The translations under genes and the position numbers were made by a program. Below are positions 53,536 through 64,000 of a stretch of DNA of 64,000 nt, piece by piece. The first letter of the stretch is position 1. Each line of letters opens with the position of its first letter. The notes below the pieces were generated by a model. The model saw only the letters and a program-made list of their open reading frames with translations, had not been told where the DNA came from and made no database searches. The stretch comes from Phragmites australis (lineage: Eukaryota; Streptophyta; Magnoliopsida; Poales; Poaceae), in contig NC_084936.1 of the NCBI RefSeq assembly GCF_958298935.1, positions 7,819,501 to 7,883,500 of the forward strand, read 5' to 3'.

Positions 53536-54320
53536 CTGCAATGTTTTGTAAGCATAGGAAGAGATGAAGAACAATGTAGTAGTAAATGGTAATTACATTA
53601 TAGAATCAATGGATAAGAGAAGAAAAATTTGCCAATTCGAGACCAGTATCTAGTAACAAGGCCATTACATAAACTTCTCGATTAGCATAGCAATGGACAA
53701 ATCTGCTGAATTAAGCAGCTGAATTGGAAAGGTGTGGCACCAGATCAGACCCAAAAACACCAAATGAAATATCTCGAAAAGGAAAGGGGAGAACAACGTT
53801 AAAATCAGCAAAGACAAATCAACCTAGACCAAATTGGTACCTACAGGAAGGAACTGGCAAGCTGGAGGAGCCGACCGTCCTAGATCCAATCGGCTGCGAC
53901 GGCTCCACAGTCCCCTGGATCTGGCTGGTTGCGAGGGCTCCTCGCTCCTGGATCCAGTGGGTGGAGACGACTCCTCACTCCTCGATCCGATGAGCGGACT
54001 CACGAGCGGATGACGACGGCCGGCGACCCGTCTGGATCCGTAGGTGGTGCCTATGCGAGGATGGAGCACGATCGTGTGGGAAGAGGGCCTGAGATAGGGC
54101 GGCGGCGTGGGAGGAGAGGTATCCACGGGGTTGGGCGTGGGAGGAGGTGCGTGTTGTGCGGGATAGAGAGGCGGCGCATGATAACTACGCGTTGCGGAAG
54201 GAAAGGGAGTGGGGAGGGCAGAGCGGCATTGGAGGATCGTGAGAGCGGGATCAGCGGGAGCGGGGTGGTGTGCGTGCGGACAGGAGAGCGAAAGAAGGAT
54301 GGGAGTAAAGATGTCTAAAT

Positions 54321-54535
54321 GGGCCGTGCCTACTGGGCCGGCCCGAGGCACAGCACTGTAGGCACGGCCCAGGCACGGTACGGCCCGAGTCAAGATGGGC
54401 CGGGCCGGCACGGCCCATCTTGACTCGGGCCGTACCGTGCCTGGGCCGTGCCTACTGGGCCGGCCCGAGGCACAGCACTGTAGGCACGGCCCAGGCACGG
54501 TACGGCCCGAGTCAAGATGGGCCGGGCCGGCACGG
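54321..54535. repeat. Subterminal hAT repeat: 45-bp perfect palindrome arms and 122-bp direct repeat
   Basis: Arms 54358-54402 and 54411-54455 are exact reverse complements around the 8-nt loop GGCCGGCA. The block starting GGGCCGTGCCTACTGGGCCG at 54321 repeats at 54443. The subterminal repeats probably serve transposase binding, as in Ac, but the perfect long palindrome is unusual. Confidence 0.9.
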
Positions 54536-54898
54536 CACGAGGCCACGGGTCGTGCCTGGGCCGAGCGCGCGGCACAGCGGGTCGACACGGGCACGGTCCA
54601 GCCCAGGCGGGCACGGGCATGGCACGGCACGGCCCGGGCACAAGGCGGCCCAGGAGGCACGGCCTGGGCACGTGACGGCCCAGCACGGCACGGCAGGCCC
54701 GTCATGGCACGGCCCACCGCGTCAGCTCGGCACACCGCACGGCAAGGCCCAACGCGCGGGGCACGGCCCGGCCGGCACGTGGGGGCACGACGGGCCGGCG
54801 GGGGCACGCATAACCCGATATTTTTTAATTTTATAGCCGTTTTTTGACCGTTTGAGCTCCAAAAAATTCGAAAAAAATTGCAAAAATCACCATTTTCA

Positions 54899-54912
54899 CA
54901 TATAAAATAGAG
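54899..54912 (+). promoter_or_regulatory. TATA box of the hAT transposase gene
   Basis: CATATAAAATAGAGG followed by a pyrimidine-rich leader, 300 bp before the first ATG, with a probable 5'-UTR intron ending TTTTTGTAG at 55195. Confidence 0.6.
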
Positions 54913-55212
54913 GAGAACCCTGCCCTTCCATTCCACACCAGCAACACCATTTTCTCTCTTGTTTTCTCCTCTCATTCTTGTCACAAAGTTCTTGAGAATT
55001 AGCGATAATTTGGCAAATTTAGTTTGAATTGTTGCAAAAAAATCCGAGCAATTCCAAAACCGTCATCCTGCTGACTTGTTGTCTTGAAGTTGAAGAAATC
55101 TTAGTGATTTTTTTTGCATCGTTGTTGAGTCTTATTTTATTATTAGTTTTATTACTTGATTATTTCTAACTCTGAATATTTGCAATTTTTGTAGTGTCAT
55201 TCGACATTGATC

Positions 55213-57345
55213 ATGGATGCCGGTGATCATGATACATCCATAGATCATGATTTTTTTTCTCCAATGACTCACAGAGGACTACAACCCCTTTGATACCAGT
55301 GCTGCAGGTGATGATGGACCCGACGGTGAACCTCCGGTTGGTTCACATGCATGTGATGCAGCAGCAGGCTCTACAAGTGTGCACACATTAGCAAGCACCG
55401 GGTCTAAAAGATCAAGAGTCGGTACTTCCGAAGTTTGGCAAGACTTTTAAAAGTTCTACAAAGAGGAAGATGGGGTAAGTGTCAGGTATGCTAGGTGTTA
55501 TATTTGCAAACATGAATTATCTGCAAAGCCCTCAGGTGGAACGGGGCACTTGAAGAGGCACGCCACAAGTTGCAAGCGAAAGAGTGGAGCAGCCATGAAG
55601 CAGACGGTGTTGCAGTACAACCCCGATGGCTCTGTTCGTCATTGGGAGTACGACTCTACCAATGCTCAAAAAGAACTATGTCGCTTCATTGCAAGAGCGG
55701 ATCTATCACTCAATATCGGTGAGTCTGCTGCATTTGAAGATTACATTAAGCAAGCTCATAATCCTAGGTTAACGCATGTTTTTAGACAGACAACTAGTAG
55801 GGATATGGTAAAATACTACAATACGTGTCATAGCAAGCTTAAAGAAATATTGCAAACATGTACATTTTTAGTTGCTTTGACCTCGGACATATGGGTAGGT
55901 AGGGCTAGAGAGGATTATCTTAGTGTGGTTGCTCATTTTGTTAATAATGATTGGGAATTAGAAAAGAGAATAATAGGTTTTCATTTGATTGATAATGCGC
56001 ATACCAGTGAAAATATTGCTGAAAAAAATATCTCAAGTAGTTGCAGACTTTGGTCTCACGAATAAAATATTTTCTATCACTTTAGATAATGTCGGTGCAA
56101 ATTCTAGAGCAATGTATATTCTTACTCCGTGTTTAGTACTTATGCTGAATCTTTCTTGTTACATCAACGTTGTGTTTGTCATATTATCAATCTTATAGTA
56201 AAATTCGGTTTGAAGAGGTTGTCGCAATACCTAGACGATTTTTGTACTGCAATATCTTTTGTGAACTCCTCTAACCAACGAATTACAGCATATAAACAGT
56301 ATTGTGTTGCAATTAGTGTGTGTCCACGTAAGTTTGCTCTGGACATGCCGGTGAGATAGAACTCTACTTTCTTGATGCTTAAAAATATTATACCATATAA
56401 GAGCACATTTGGTGTGTTTCTTCATACACATTACCATCAGCATGGGGTCAAACTTTACTCACGGAAGCGCATTGATATGTTGCTGAAAGGATACTAGAGT
56501 TTCTTGAATTTTTTTATGATTCAACTGTGAGTTTATCAGGAGTTTATTATCTAACATCTTGTTTAGTAGTACATAATATTGTTGAAATTGCTACTCATTT
56601 AAACAACTATGAAAATGACAATCTTCTAAGAGATTGTGTAGTTCTTATGAAATCTAAATTCTTAAAGTATTGGAAAGAAATTCCTTTGTTGTACGTCTTT
56701 GCCTTTATTTTAGATCCTAAGCTAAAATTGCAGCTTTCTGTAGAGTTCTCGCAATTCTAGATGATGCTTTTGGCCACGATTATTTTAATTATTATACTAA
56801 TATTTGTTCTAAGTTTATTCGAAGTTTATGGTAAATATGAAACAAAGTATGGCGGAGTTCGCCTGCAACGACCTCCAGTAGCACCCACAACAAGTAAGAA
56901 AACGACAACGTGAGGGAAAATATTTGGTGCAGGTTCTTCATCAAGAAGTTCAGACTCTTTGTCACGATTGTTTACGAGCACCGGAATTCTAACATCCGGA
57001 GGGGAGCTAACTACCTTCATCGACAGTGACGTTATTAGCCATGAACAAGAAAACTTCAATATACTGCAATGGTGGCATGAGCACAAAATGAATTATCCAG
57101 TACTTTCACTGTTAGCGCGAGATTTGTTAACGGTTCCTGTATCTACAGTTTCTTCTGAGGCTGCCTTCAGTCTTACTGGAAGGATAATCAAAGAGAGGAA
57201 CAAATCTGTCAAGTGAGATGGTTGAAATACTCACCATAGTAAAAGATTGGGAACAAGCTGAAGCACGAATGCAACACACTGTAGAAAACACTGAGCTTGA
57301 AGAATCATTCCAAAATTTGTATCTAGATGCTGATGAGAACATGTA
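55213..57345 (+). pseudogene. hAT transposase (BED finger, RNase-H-like core, dimerisation domain), broken
   Basis: ATG at 55213 (MDAGDHDTSIDHDFFS), a frameshift near 55275, and TAA near 55447. The BED zinc finger reads RCYICKHELSAKPSGGTGHL followed by KRHATSC. The core has CTFLVALTSDIWVGRAREDY LSVVAHF (split here), then after shifts FSITLDNVGANSRAM and SFLLHQRCVCHIINLIVKFG. A badly eroded middle (56360-56940) follows. The hAT dimerisation region has YPVLSLLARDLLTVPVSTVS SEAAFSLTGRII (split here), and the end is SFQNLYLDADENM. It is of the RICESLEEPER/Ac type. Several frameshifts and stops make it non-functional. Confidence 0.9.
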
Positions 57346-57499
57346 ATTTCAAATTTTCTGAGCTAGGTTGTACTCTTTTTCCTTTACTAGAAAGGTTTTT
57401 AATGAGGCAACCTATCAATAAAGCTCATTTTTAGAATTAATCATGTGTCCCTATTATTTCTAAGTTTTTTATTTTATTTATGTTTTTTCTTTATTTTTT

Positions 57500-58130
57500 T
57501 TAAATAACCCCCACGCCCCACCCCCACCCACCTCTCATCTCATCTTGACCTATAAATATCATCTCAAACTCCATGTGATCTCATCGACCACCCATCTTTC
57601 TTTTCCTAGTTGCTAGTTAAGTAGCCAGTAGCCACTTCACATCAAGAAATCAATTTCATATTTCAATTCATAGATCAAGACGCCAAGAACTCGCGTGCAT
57701 GGTCATGGGTGTGGCAACATTTTAAAAAGATCTTTAAAGAAATTAATAGGGAACATGTAAGATTTGCTAAGTGTAATATATGCAGCAATGAATTAGGTGC
57801 CAGATCTCTAAATGGAACGGGACACTTGAGGAAGCATATTAAATATTGCAAGCAAAATTCTGGGGTTTCTAATGAAACCATATAATTTTTGGAGTATAAT
57901 CATAGGTTGTACTCTTTTTTCCTTCCAGTAGAATTGATCTTCTTCTTTCTTGAACGGAATTTCTTAGGATTAGCATAAGAATTGGTCAAAAAAGCCCCGA
58001 TCTTCCATTGAGAATCATTGATACAGCTCGCCATTTCTTCCATTATCTCATATAGAAAAATTTGATTGGTCTTAGAAAGGTTTTTAACGAGGCAATCAAT
58101 CAATAAAGCTCTTATGTATTTATTTTCTAT
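57500..58130 (+). pseudogene. Second hAT unit: promoter, BED-finger exon and repeated 3' UTR
   Basis: After the transposase 3' end, a new TATA (CCTATAAATATC, 57549-57560) and leader precede a frame at about 57678-57885. It encodes a separate BED finger: FAKCNICSNELGARSLNGTG HLRKHIKYC (split here), then a stop. It differs from the first finger, so it is from a diverged hAT copy. The following 57903-58116 repeats the first unit's 3' UTR (AGGTTGTACTC, GAAAGGTTTTTAA, ATCAATAAAGCTC), with about 140 bp of foreign sequence inserted. Confidence 0.65.
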
Positions 58131-58204
58131 ATTTTTATTATTTTTTGGAATTTTTTAGCTATTATTTTTGATTTTTTCCTATTTTTAGAGTGCTGACGGG
58201 CCGA

Positions 58205-58410
58205 GCGTGCCTTTACCGTGCCGGCCGAGCCTGTCGTGCTTCCACTGTGCCGACCTGGCCCGTCGTAACTCCACCGTGCCGGTCGGACCCGTCGTGTCAA
58301 ACGGGCCCGTCGTGCCTCTACCATGCCGGCCGGGCCTGTTGTGCCTCCACTATGCCGGCCGGGCCTGTTGTGCTTCCACCATGCCGGCCGGGCCCGTTAC
58401 AGTAAATGGG
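58205..58410. repeat. GC-rich subterminal tandem repeats of hAT, ~29-bp units
   Basis: ATGCCGGCCGGGCCTGTTGT plus GCCTCCACT repeats about every 29 bp with variation (58322, 58351, 58380 clearest). It mirrors the GGCCCG-rich left end. Confidence 0.8.
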
Positions 58411-58484
58411 CTAATCGGGCCGTGCCAAGCTAGGCCCGTGCCGGACCGACCCGATTGGTCAATTTGGTTATCTTTAGATGGGAG

Positions 58485-58744
58485 CAGGAAAACACTGACG
58501 ATACATGGACTATATCTTTTTTAAGTAGGAGAGAAGAGATTTAAAATCTGTTGAGGAAGAGAATGAGAAAGAAAACACTGTTAGAGTGTAAGAACTGAAG
58601 AGAACGAATCTGAGAAGGGAATTAAAGGATTTTGGATCGGGAAAGGAAGGAAACGGTTGGGATGTTATAAAGCACGAAACCCTGGCGGAAACCCCCCCTC
58701 TCCTCTCCACAGCCGAAAGCACGAAACCCTTTGCTCCCTCCCCG
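58485..58744 (+). promoter_or_regulatory. Remaining proximal promoter and 5' UTR of the FORGETTER1-like gene
   Basis: Only about 260 bp separate the hAT end from the ATG. TTATAAAG at 58665-58672 is a TATA-like site, but close to the ATG. The last 76 bp are the part duplicated at 30262. No other gene is present. Confidence 0.45.
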
Positions 58745-61700
58745 ATGGCCGGCCGCGGCGCCTCCCCCGCCCCGGTGGCCGCCATCCAGGTGCGCTGCGC
58801 CGGCTGCCGCGGCGTCCTCGCCGTGGCCCCTGGCATGACCGAGTTCATCTGCCCCAAGTGCCGCATGGCGCAGCGCCTCCCGCCCGAGCTCATGCCGCCC
58901 TCCCCGCCCAAGGCATCCTCTACTCCGCCGCCCCCGGCCCCGCCTTCTCCTCCTCCTCCTCCCCCTTCTCTACCGCCGCCGGTTCCGCCTCAGCATCAGC
59001 CAGCGCCTCCCCCTCCTCCCCCTCTCCGCCGCTCCGCTCCCAGGGCGCAGGGCGTGGACCCCACCAAGATCCAGCTCCCCTGCGCGCGCTGCAAGGCCGT
59101 CCTCAACGTGCCCCACGGTCTCGCCCGCTTCCGCTGCCCACAGTGCGGCGTCGACCTCGCCGTCGACATGTCCAAGCTCCGCCATTTCCTCGCCTCCACT
59201 GGCCCGGGCTTCGTCCCGGCCCCACTGCCACCTCCGCAAGTGCCAATGCCGCAATTGCCCTTCCTCCCGATGATGCCGCATCTGCCCATGCCGATGCCGC
59301 CAATGTTCCCTCCCGCTGAGGTACCTGAGGAGATCAATGAGGTAAGCGTGCAGTGAGCATAGTAGCAGTCACGCTTGTGGGGATGCCTGACATGAGTCAA
59401 ACGGCATAATTATCATGTGAGAGCTTGTCATATGCATATATGGATGCCCTTATTCTGGTAATACTTGGAGCTTGAGATTACCAAAATCCTTTCAAGTTTA
59501 AAAGCTGGCTGGCTAGTGGAACCTATGTTCAGGGGTTGTGAGCTTCACACAAGAATCCTGTATTTGTTTTGTCTGATTGTCTCTGGATGCAACAACTAGC
59601 TCAGCTAAATTTTAGTTTATTACATCATGCTTTTATGGGGTTGTACTGATCCCCTTGTGACCTTGAATTCTCTGTAAGACTATAACTGAAATTTTGATTG
59701 CACAAGAAACCACAACATATATTCTTCTGTTCTAAAATGCTGTCGTATGATTTCACCAAATATCACATGAACCTCATAAGGAAGGTCATCCAGTGAGGCA
59801 ACCACTAATTTTTCTCCAGTCTTCTGAATAGATAAATTTATAGTTTTAAATCTTAATAATCATTAATCAGCTTATTGGTATAAATACCTACCTTTAGTGC
59901 TAATCATACACCAAAATGAAAAAAAATAGTTTCACTCACTGGCAAATTAATTGAGGTTCTATTATATAGTCACCTGGGACCCTGATTAGCAGTTTGATTT
60001 GCTACAGTAATCAAGTGTATTGCGCGTACAGTGTGGCGTATCGTCAGCTTGTGCATGCTCCAACCAATTAGTTCGCCTATTCATCTCCTTTGTTAAGTGT
60101 AGCATAGAGATGCGTATGTTGTAGTGGGTCTGTGGTCATACAAGAAAGGATCAAATTTGAAATGACGATATACATGATAGGGTAGGGGTGGCACCAATTG
60201 AAGAAAAGCTTGTCCAACATTGCTTGAGATGGTTTGGATATATCCAACGGAGGCCTCTAGAGGCACCAGTGCATGTCGGAATTCTAAGGCGTGTTGATAT
60301 TACAAGGAGAGACAGGGATCGGCCAAATTTGACATGGGAGGAAGCAGTTAAGAGAGACTTGAAGGAATGGAATATATCCAAAGAATCGGATAGGAGTCGG
60401 AGAAATTAGCAACCCAACACCTAAGATATAGATCTTTATTATTACTATTCCTATTCCTTTTTTTTTTGTAAATATTATATAATTTTTTTGTGGCTCGTGT
60501 TGGGTTTTGTGACTTTTGTCTCTAGCCTATCCCAGCTTGCTTGGGACAAAAGGTTTTGTTGTCCATATTTAGTTAAGTTTGGTTGTTGAATGGTGCATGT
60601 GAACACTGAACAGTCCATGGTATTATATCAGTTGTCATTGCCATTATCATTGTAGAACTTCACGCATCAATGCCTTGCTGATATGGTACTGGCTTTATAA
60701 CTATAATTGGCTTCAAGCAGGTTGCGATTGATGTCGAGCGTGAGGAAGATGAAGGTGGCACTGTCGGGGAAACTTTCATTGACTATGTAAGGTTTTATAT
60801 TTTAATTGTTTTGATGAAAAAATGGAGAGCAGCTCTGGACTTCTTAGATCCCTTTCTTTTGTAGTTTTGTTATTGATTCGAGAAATTTACATATGCATAT
60901 TCTATTTCTCAGATTCCTCCCAAGCTGTCTCTTGGTCTTCCTCATCCAGATCCTGTAGTAGAAACAACCTCTTTGTCAGCGGTGCAACCTCCTGAACCTA
61001 CTTACAACTTGACAATTATGGATGAATTGGATGAGACCAATGCATTGTCTTGCTTACAAATTGAAACAATAGTGTATGCTTGTCAGGTCAGTTACTTTTT
61101 GTTATTGACATTTTCTTTTTCACGAAGTTTATATATACATATTGCACCTCTTGTAAGTCTACATTCTTGTGTGGCAGAGGCACCTTCATCATCTCCCTAC
61201 TGGTGCTAGAGCAGGGTTCTTCATTGGTGATGGAGCTGGTGTTGGTAAAGGCCGTACTATTGCTGGATTGATATGGGAAAATTGGCAACAGGGAAAGCAT
61301 AAGGCTCTGTAAGAACTTCTGCAAGAAAAGGAATTCAGTAACCACCTATCCATTTTTTGGCTGTACTTGTGTTATTTGTTGCTTGTTTGTATTTTAACCG
61401 ATGGATAAATTATACAGGTGGATTTCCATTGGTTCAGACCTGAAATATGATGCTCGTAGAGATCTGGATGATGTTGGAGCAAAATGTGTGGAAGGTGCGA
61501 ATTACAAATTCACAAGTTTTTGAGTCATGAGCAAAACGAATTGTAATTCATTTTAATTGAGGCTATCGACATGCAAATAAATGGCATTGGGAGACAAGAT
61601 GCATACATGCCAATGTGATATTGTAAAAAACTGCTATCAAAGCATGTAGGCTGACATATAGAAGAGAAAAATATTTTAAATCAAATAGAAGTATCAACTG

Positions 61701-64000
61701 GTACCCAACAATATGGAAGGATTGGAAGCTTTCTTATCTTCCCATTTATTTTTCAGATGTCTTTACAACAGTCTCCATGAGAAACAAGACTGGCAAGAAT
61801 TGTGAAATACTTAATAGAATTAATTGATCAAATTACCTGTCTTGTACTTTTAACAATTGAGTGGAAATGAAGAACTCAATAACACAACCCTTAGTTGAAG
61901 AAATTTACTTCTTTTACCTGGCAAATACATCTATTACCTATTTCATGTTTATTGCTGATATTTGCAACTGACGCCCATATTTTTGTCATGCAGTGCACGC
62001 TTTAAATAAGCTTCCATATTCTAAGCTAGACACTAAAGCCATTGGGATCACAGATGGAGTTGTTTTTGTAACTTATAGCAGCTTGATAGCATCCTCTGAG
62101 AAAGGCTGTTCCCGTTTGCAGCAATTGGTGCAGTGGTGTGGATCTGAGTTCGATGGTCTTCTAGTGTTTGATGAGGTAAATCAGGATCTGGTTTGAATGT
62201 ACCAACAAAAAGGATATAAAGATCTAACGGAATGAATTTGGGATCTTCTAGAAAACATCAAATTTTCTATTTAATCATGCTGTGCATTAATTTGGTGAGA
62301 TGAAATGATATGTCACTTGCAGTGCCACAAGGCCAAAAATCTGATTCCTGAGGCAGGGAGCCAGCCCACTCGCACTGGTAAAGCAGTTCTTGAGATTCAG
62401 GTGTGTGTTGATTTTTGTTCTGTGATGTTTCCATATTCTATTATCCTTGTGGTCAATAAAGCCTTACTAAACACATTCTGCTGCTGTAGCGTCATGTGTC
62501 CAGTTTCTTGAATGCTACTATAGCCTTTGAAAACAAACATTTTATATTTAAACTACTGCCTGCTAGTGCTAAAATATATGTTTGAAACCATAAACCCGAA
62601 TTGTCCTGCCATCAGAGCATAAATCTAGTCATATATATGTAAGGCAGATTATTTAGAGGAAATAACTTTTGCCACCTTACTCGATATGCCAAGTTCTGGA
62701 GTTCATGTTCGTGAATGTTGTGGCTGGTCTGGCAATTAGTGTACTCTGGTATTTACCATAATTTTTGTTACGTTTCAACAATACATTATGGTCATATGGA
62801 TTTGCCTCTTTTTGTGATATGAAGATCCTTTACTTTCTAGGGTGTGGTTGTATAACTACTCAGTTTGGCAGATTACTTGGTATTTGAGACGATTTATCAA
62901 AACTTTCCTGACGATATGTTCATACTGATGGCACCAAACACCACAGGAAATGCTTCCTCAAGCTCGGGTTGTTTATTGCTCAGCAACTGGTGCATCTGAG
63001 CCTCGAAATCTAGGTTACATGGTTCGGCTTGGTCTCTGGGGAGATGGAACATCATTTCAGAATTTTCACCAATTTCTAGGTTTATATTGGTTCTTGGATT
63101 CTTAATTTTCCTTTTGTTTTCTTTGTGCATACCTTTTTCCTTTGGCATTTATTATCTCAATTCAAATGGAAATGATCACTGATCTACTTATCCTGACAGC
63201 AATTACAGTGCTTATTCCACCTTTTAGTTGTGAGATATCCATCATAACAGCACACTCTCAGTATGTATAGGCAGGAATAAGTAGACTTGTAGTTGTCCAT
63301 ATAAAAGCAAGATTAGCAGTAGTTTCATTTTGTTGTGCAAAAGATGACTTGGAATCAATCAGATAGAGAACTTTAGGACCATCTGATGTCTTTAGGGTTA
63401 ATTAACATTTAGAGATGAATGCTGCTCAAATTAATTGGAAATGAACAGGTGTTTTATCTGCATTTTTCCTTATCGAGTGGTCAGGCTACCTACTTCCACT
63501 GTTTGGTTCATTGGTCTAAAAGGTTTAGTGATCACCCGTTTTTAGAGGGATTTATGATGTTGCAGGCATGCTGCTAATTGGAAATTGCCATACTAAAAAT
63601 GCACACTACTAGGAAAATACAATATACCGTCAGTTCTTTGCACTAGCACTGGTATTAGTTCAAGGAAAAGAATTCCATTGTCTTTGCGTTGATCAATCTG
63701 TCAGTTTTGTGCACAAATATTCAACAATCCACAGTACTAAGTACCGTATGCCTTCTGTGATACTTTCTATGCTCCATTAATTGTTATCAGAAATCGGAAA
63801 TGTGAAATTTGAAGAAATAATAATGATGTATGCTTTTGTTCACACTCTATGAGAACAATTTTCAGGTGCTGTTGAGAAAGGAGGTGTGGGTGCTCTTGAA
63901 CTTGTTGCTATGGACATGAAAGCCAGGTTAGTGTTTCTGGAACTGCTCAATGACCTAGCTCTACCTTATATGTGCACAACTGCACACTAATTGACATGAA
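58745..64000 (+). CDS. FGT1: FORGETTER1 / Strawberry notch (SBNO)-like helicase gene, 5' part, nine exons, continues beyond window
   Basis: Exons: 58745-59341, 60721-60786, 60913-61086, 61178-61308, 61418-61494, 61994-62175, 62323-62400, 62947-63079, 63866-63926; all have GT-AG borders and the phases join without a break (about 499 residues). Exon 1 has two LSD1-like zinc ribbons (C18,C21,C36,C39 and C113,C116,C131,C134) around a Pro-rich linker. Exon 4 has Walker [15 protein letters not shown]; exons 6-7 form the DEXH-type motif VFDECHKAKN; exon 8 has [12 protein letters not shown]. This is the SBNO domain order. In Arabidopsis FGT1 keeps nucleosomes open at heat-memory genes together with chromatin remodelers. 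It appears intact. Long introns: intron 1 holds a LINE relic; introns 5, 7 and 8 hold nothing recognised. Confidence 0.95.
60145..60570 (+). mobile_element. RTE-type LINE 3' end in intron 1
   Basis: The frame 60188-60408 reads [35 protein letters not shown] (split here) and [20 protein letters not shown]. This is the C-terminal tail of plant RTE-like LINE reverse transcriptases. After a stop, the 3' UTR ends in TAGCCTATCCCAGCTTGCTT GGGAC AAAAGG, the typical terminal hairpin region of these elements. It is 5'-truncated, as most LINE copies are, and lies in the same strand sense as the host gene. Confidence 0.8.

Larger units (their letters stand above)
54306..58476 (+). mobile_element. hAT transposon with 8-bp target duplication GATGGGAG
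   Basis: GATGGGAG occurs at 54298-54305 and 58477-58484. The termini TAAAGATGTCTAAATGGGCC and, at the right end read inward, TAAAGATAACCAAATTGACC are imperfect inverted repeats. Subterminal regions are GGCCCG/GGCACG-rich on both sides. The interior carries a promoter, a broken transposase and a second partial unit. The exact 8-bp duplication shows both ends are original. Confidence 0.95.

Noticed and set aside
53824..54984. 386-codon minus-strand frame
   Set aside because: It spans the GGCCCG/GGCACG repeats of the hAT left end and its border; composition keeps all frames open there. No family features.
57920..58075. Possible organelle DNA insert in the hAT 3' region
   Set aside because: The minus-strand peptide (MEEMASCINDSQWKIGAF) looks protein-like, but I could not match it to a plastid or mitochondrial gene, so no claim is made.
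58657..59319. 220-codon frame overlapping the FORGETTER1-like exon 1
   Set aside because: It is the wrong frame of a GC- and Pro-rich exon; the other frame has the zinc ribbons and joins exon 2 in phase.

Overview
This window is nuclear DNA from a grass (Poaceae). The evidence is long intron-bearing genes, GC-rich first exons, and the grass-type LTR retrotransposon, PIF/Harbinger, hAT and Helitron families seen here. I cannot name the species. There is one clear host gene, at the right end. Nearly everything else is nested or abutting transposable elements and gene fragments they appear to have picked up.

Layout. (1) 1-11102, minus strand: a SIRE/Maximus-type Ty1/Copia element with a complete 5' LTR (9337-11102), primer-binding site, gag, pol and a third long ORF that runs off the left edge. 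(2) 11103-18400: degenerate LTR pieces and unexplained sequence. (3) 18400-18740: a broken receptor-like kinase fragment. (4) About 19697-29734, plus strand: a decayed Ty3/Gypsy element between two ~2.63-kb direct repeats; it stops in RNase H and has no integrase. (5) 30073-31250: a small mosaic holding a Copia gag fragment and a copy of the first ~120 bp of the FORGETTER1-like gene found at 58.7 kb. (6) 31301-39427: a Ty3/Gypsy Tat-type element with intact 5-bp target duplication CATAT, deleted for gag through RNase H, with an antisense extra ORF that has its own TATA box. (7) About 40.4-47.1 kb: a PIF/Harbinger transposon with a Myb-like ORF1 (plus) and a DDE transposase (minus), with a MITE in the ORF1 intron. 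(8) 47582-~49976: the 3' end of a Helitron with PIF1-like helicase remains, split by a Tat-type solo LTR with duplication GTAGT. (9) About 50-54.3 kb: exon-sized fragments of unrelated host genes on both strands (SGF29-like, HBS1-like and two unrecognised). (10) 54306-58476: a hAT transposon with exact 8-bp duplication GATGGGAG. (11) 58745 to the right edge: the first nine exons of a FORGETTER1/Strawberry notch (SBNO) helicase-like gene.

Four things stand out. Two unrelated retroelements each carry an extra ORF that looks like a self-contained transcription unit with its own promoter. Three unrelated LTR families each carry tandem arrays of short palindromic units. The Copia palindrome occurs both in the LTR promoter region and upstream of that element's internal third ORF. 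Host gene fragments, including one from the neighbouring FORGETTER1-like gene, are scattered among the elements. No tRNA, rRNA, CRISPR or bacterial-type features were seen.
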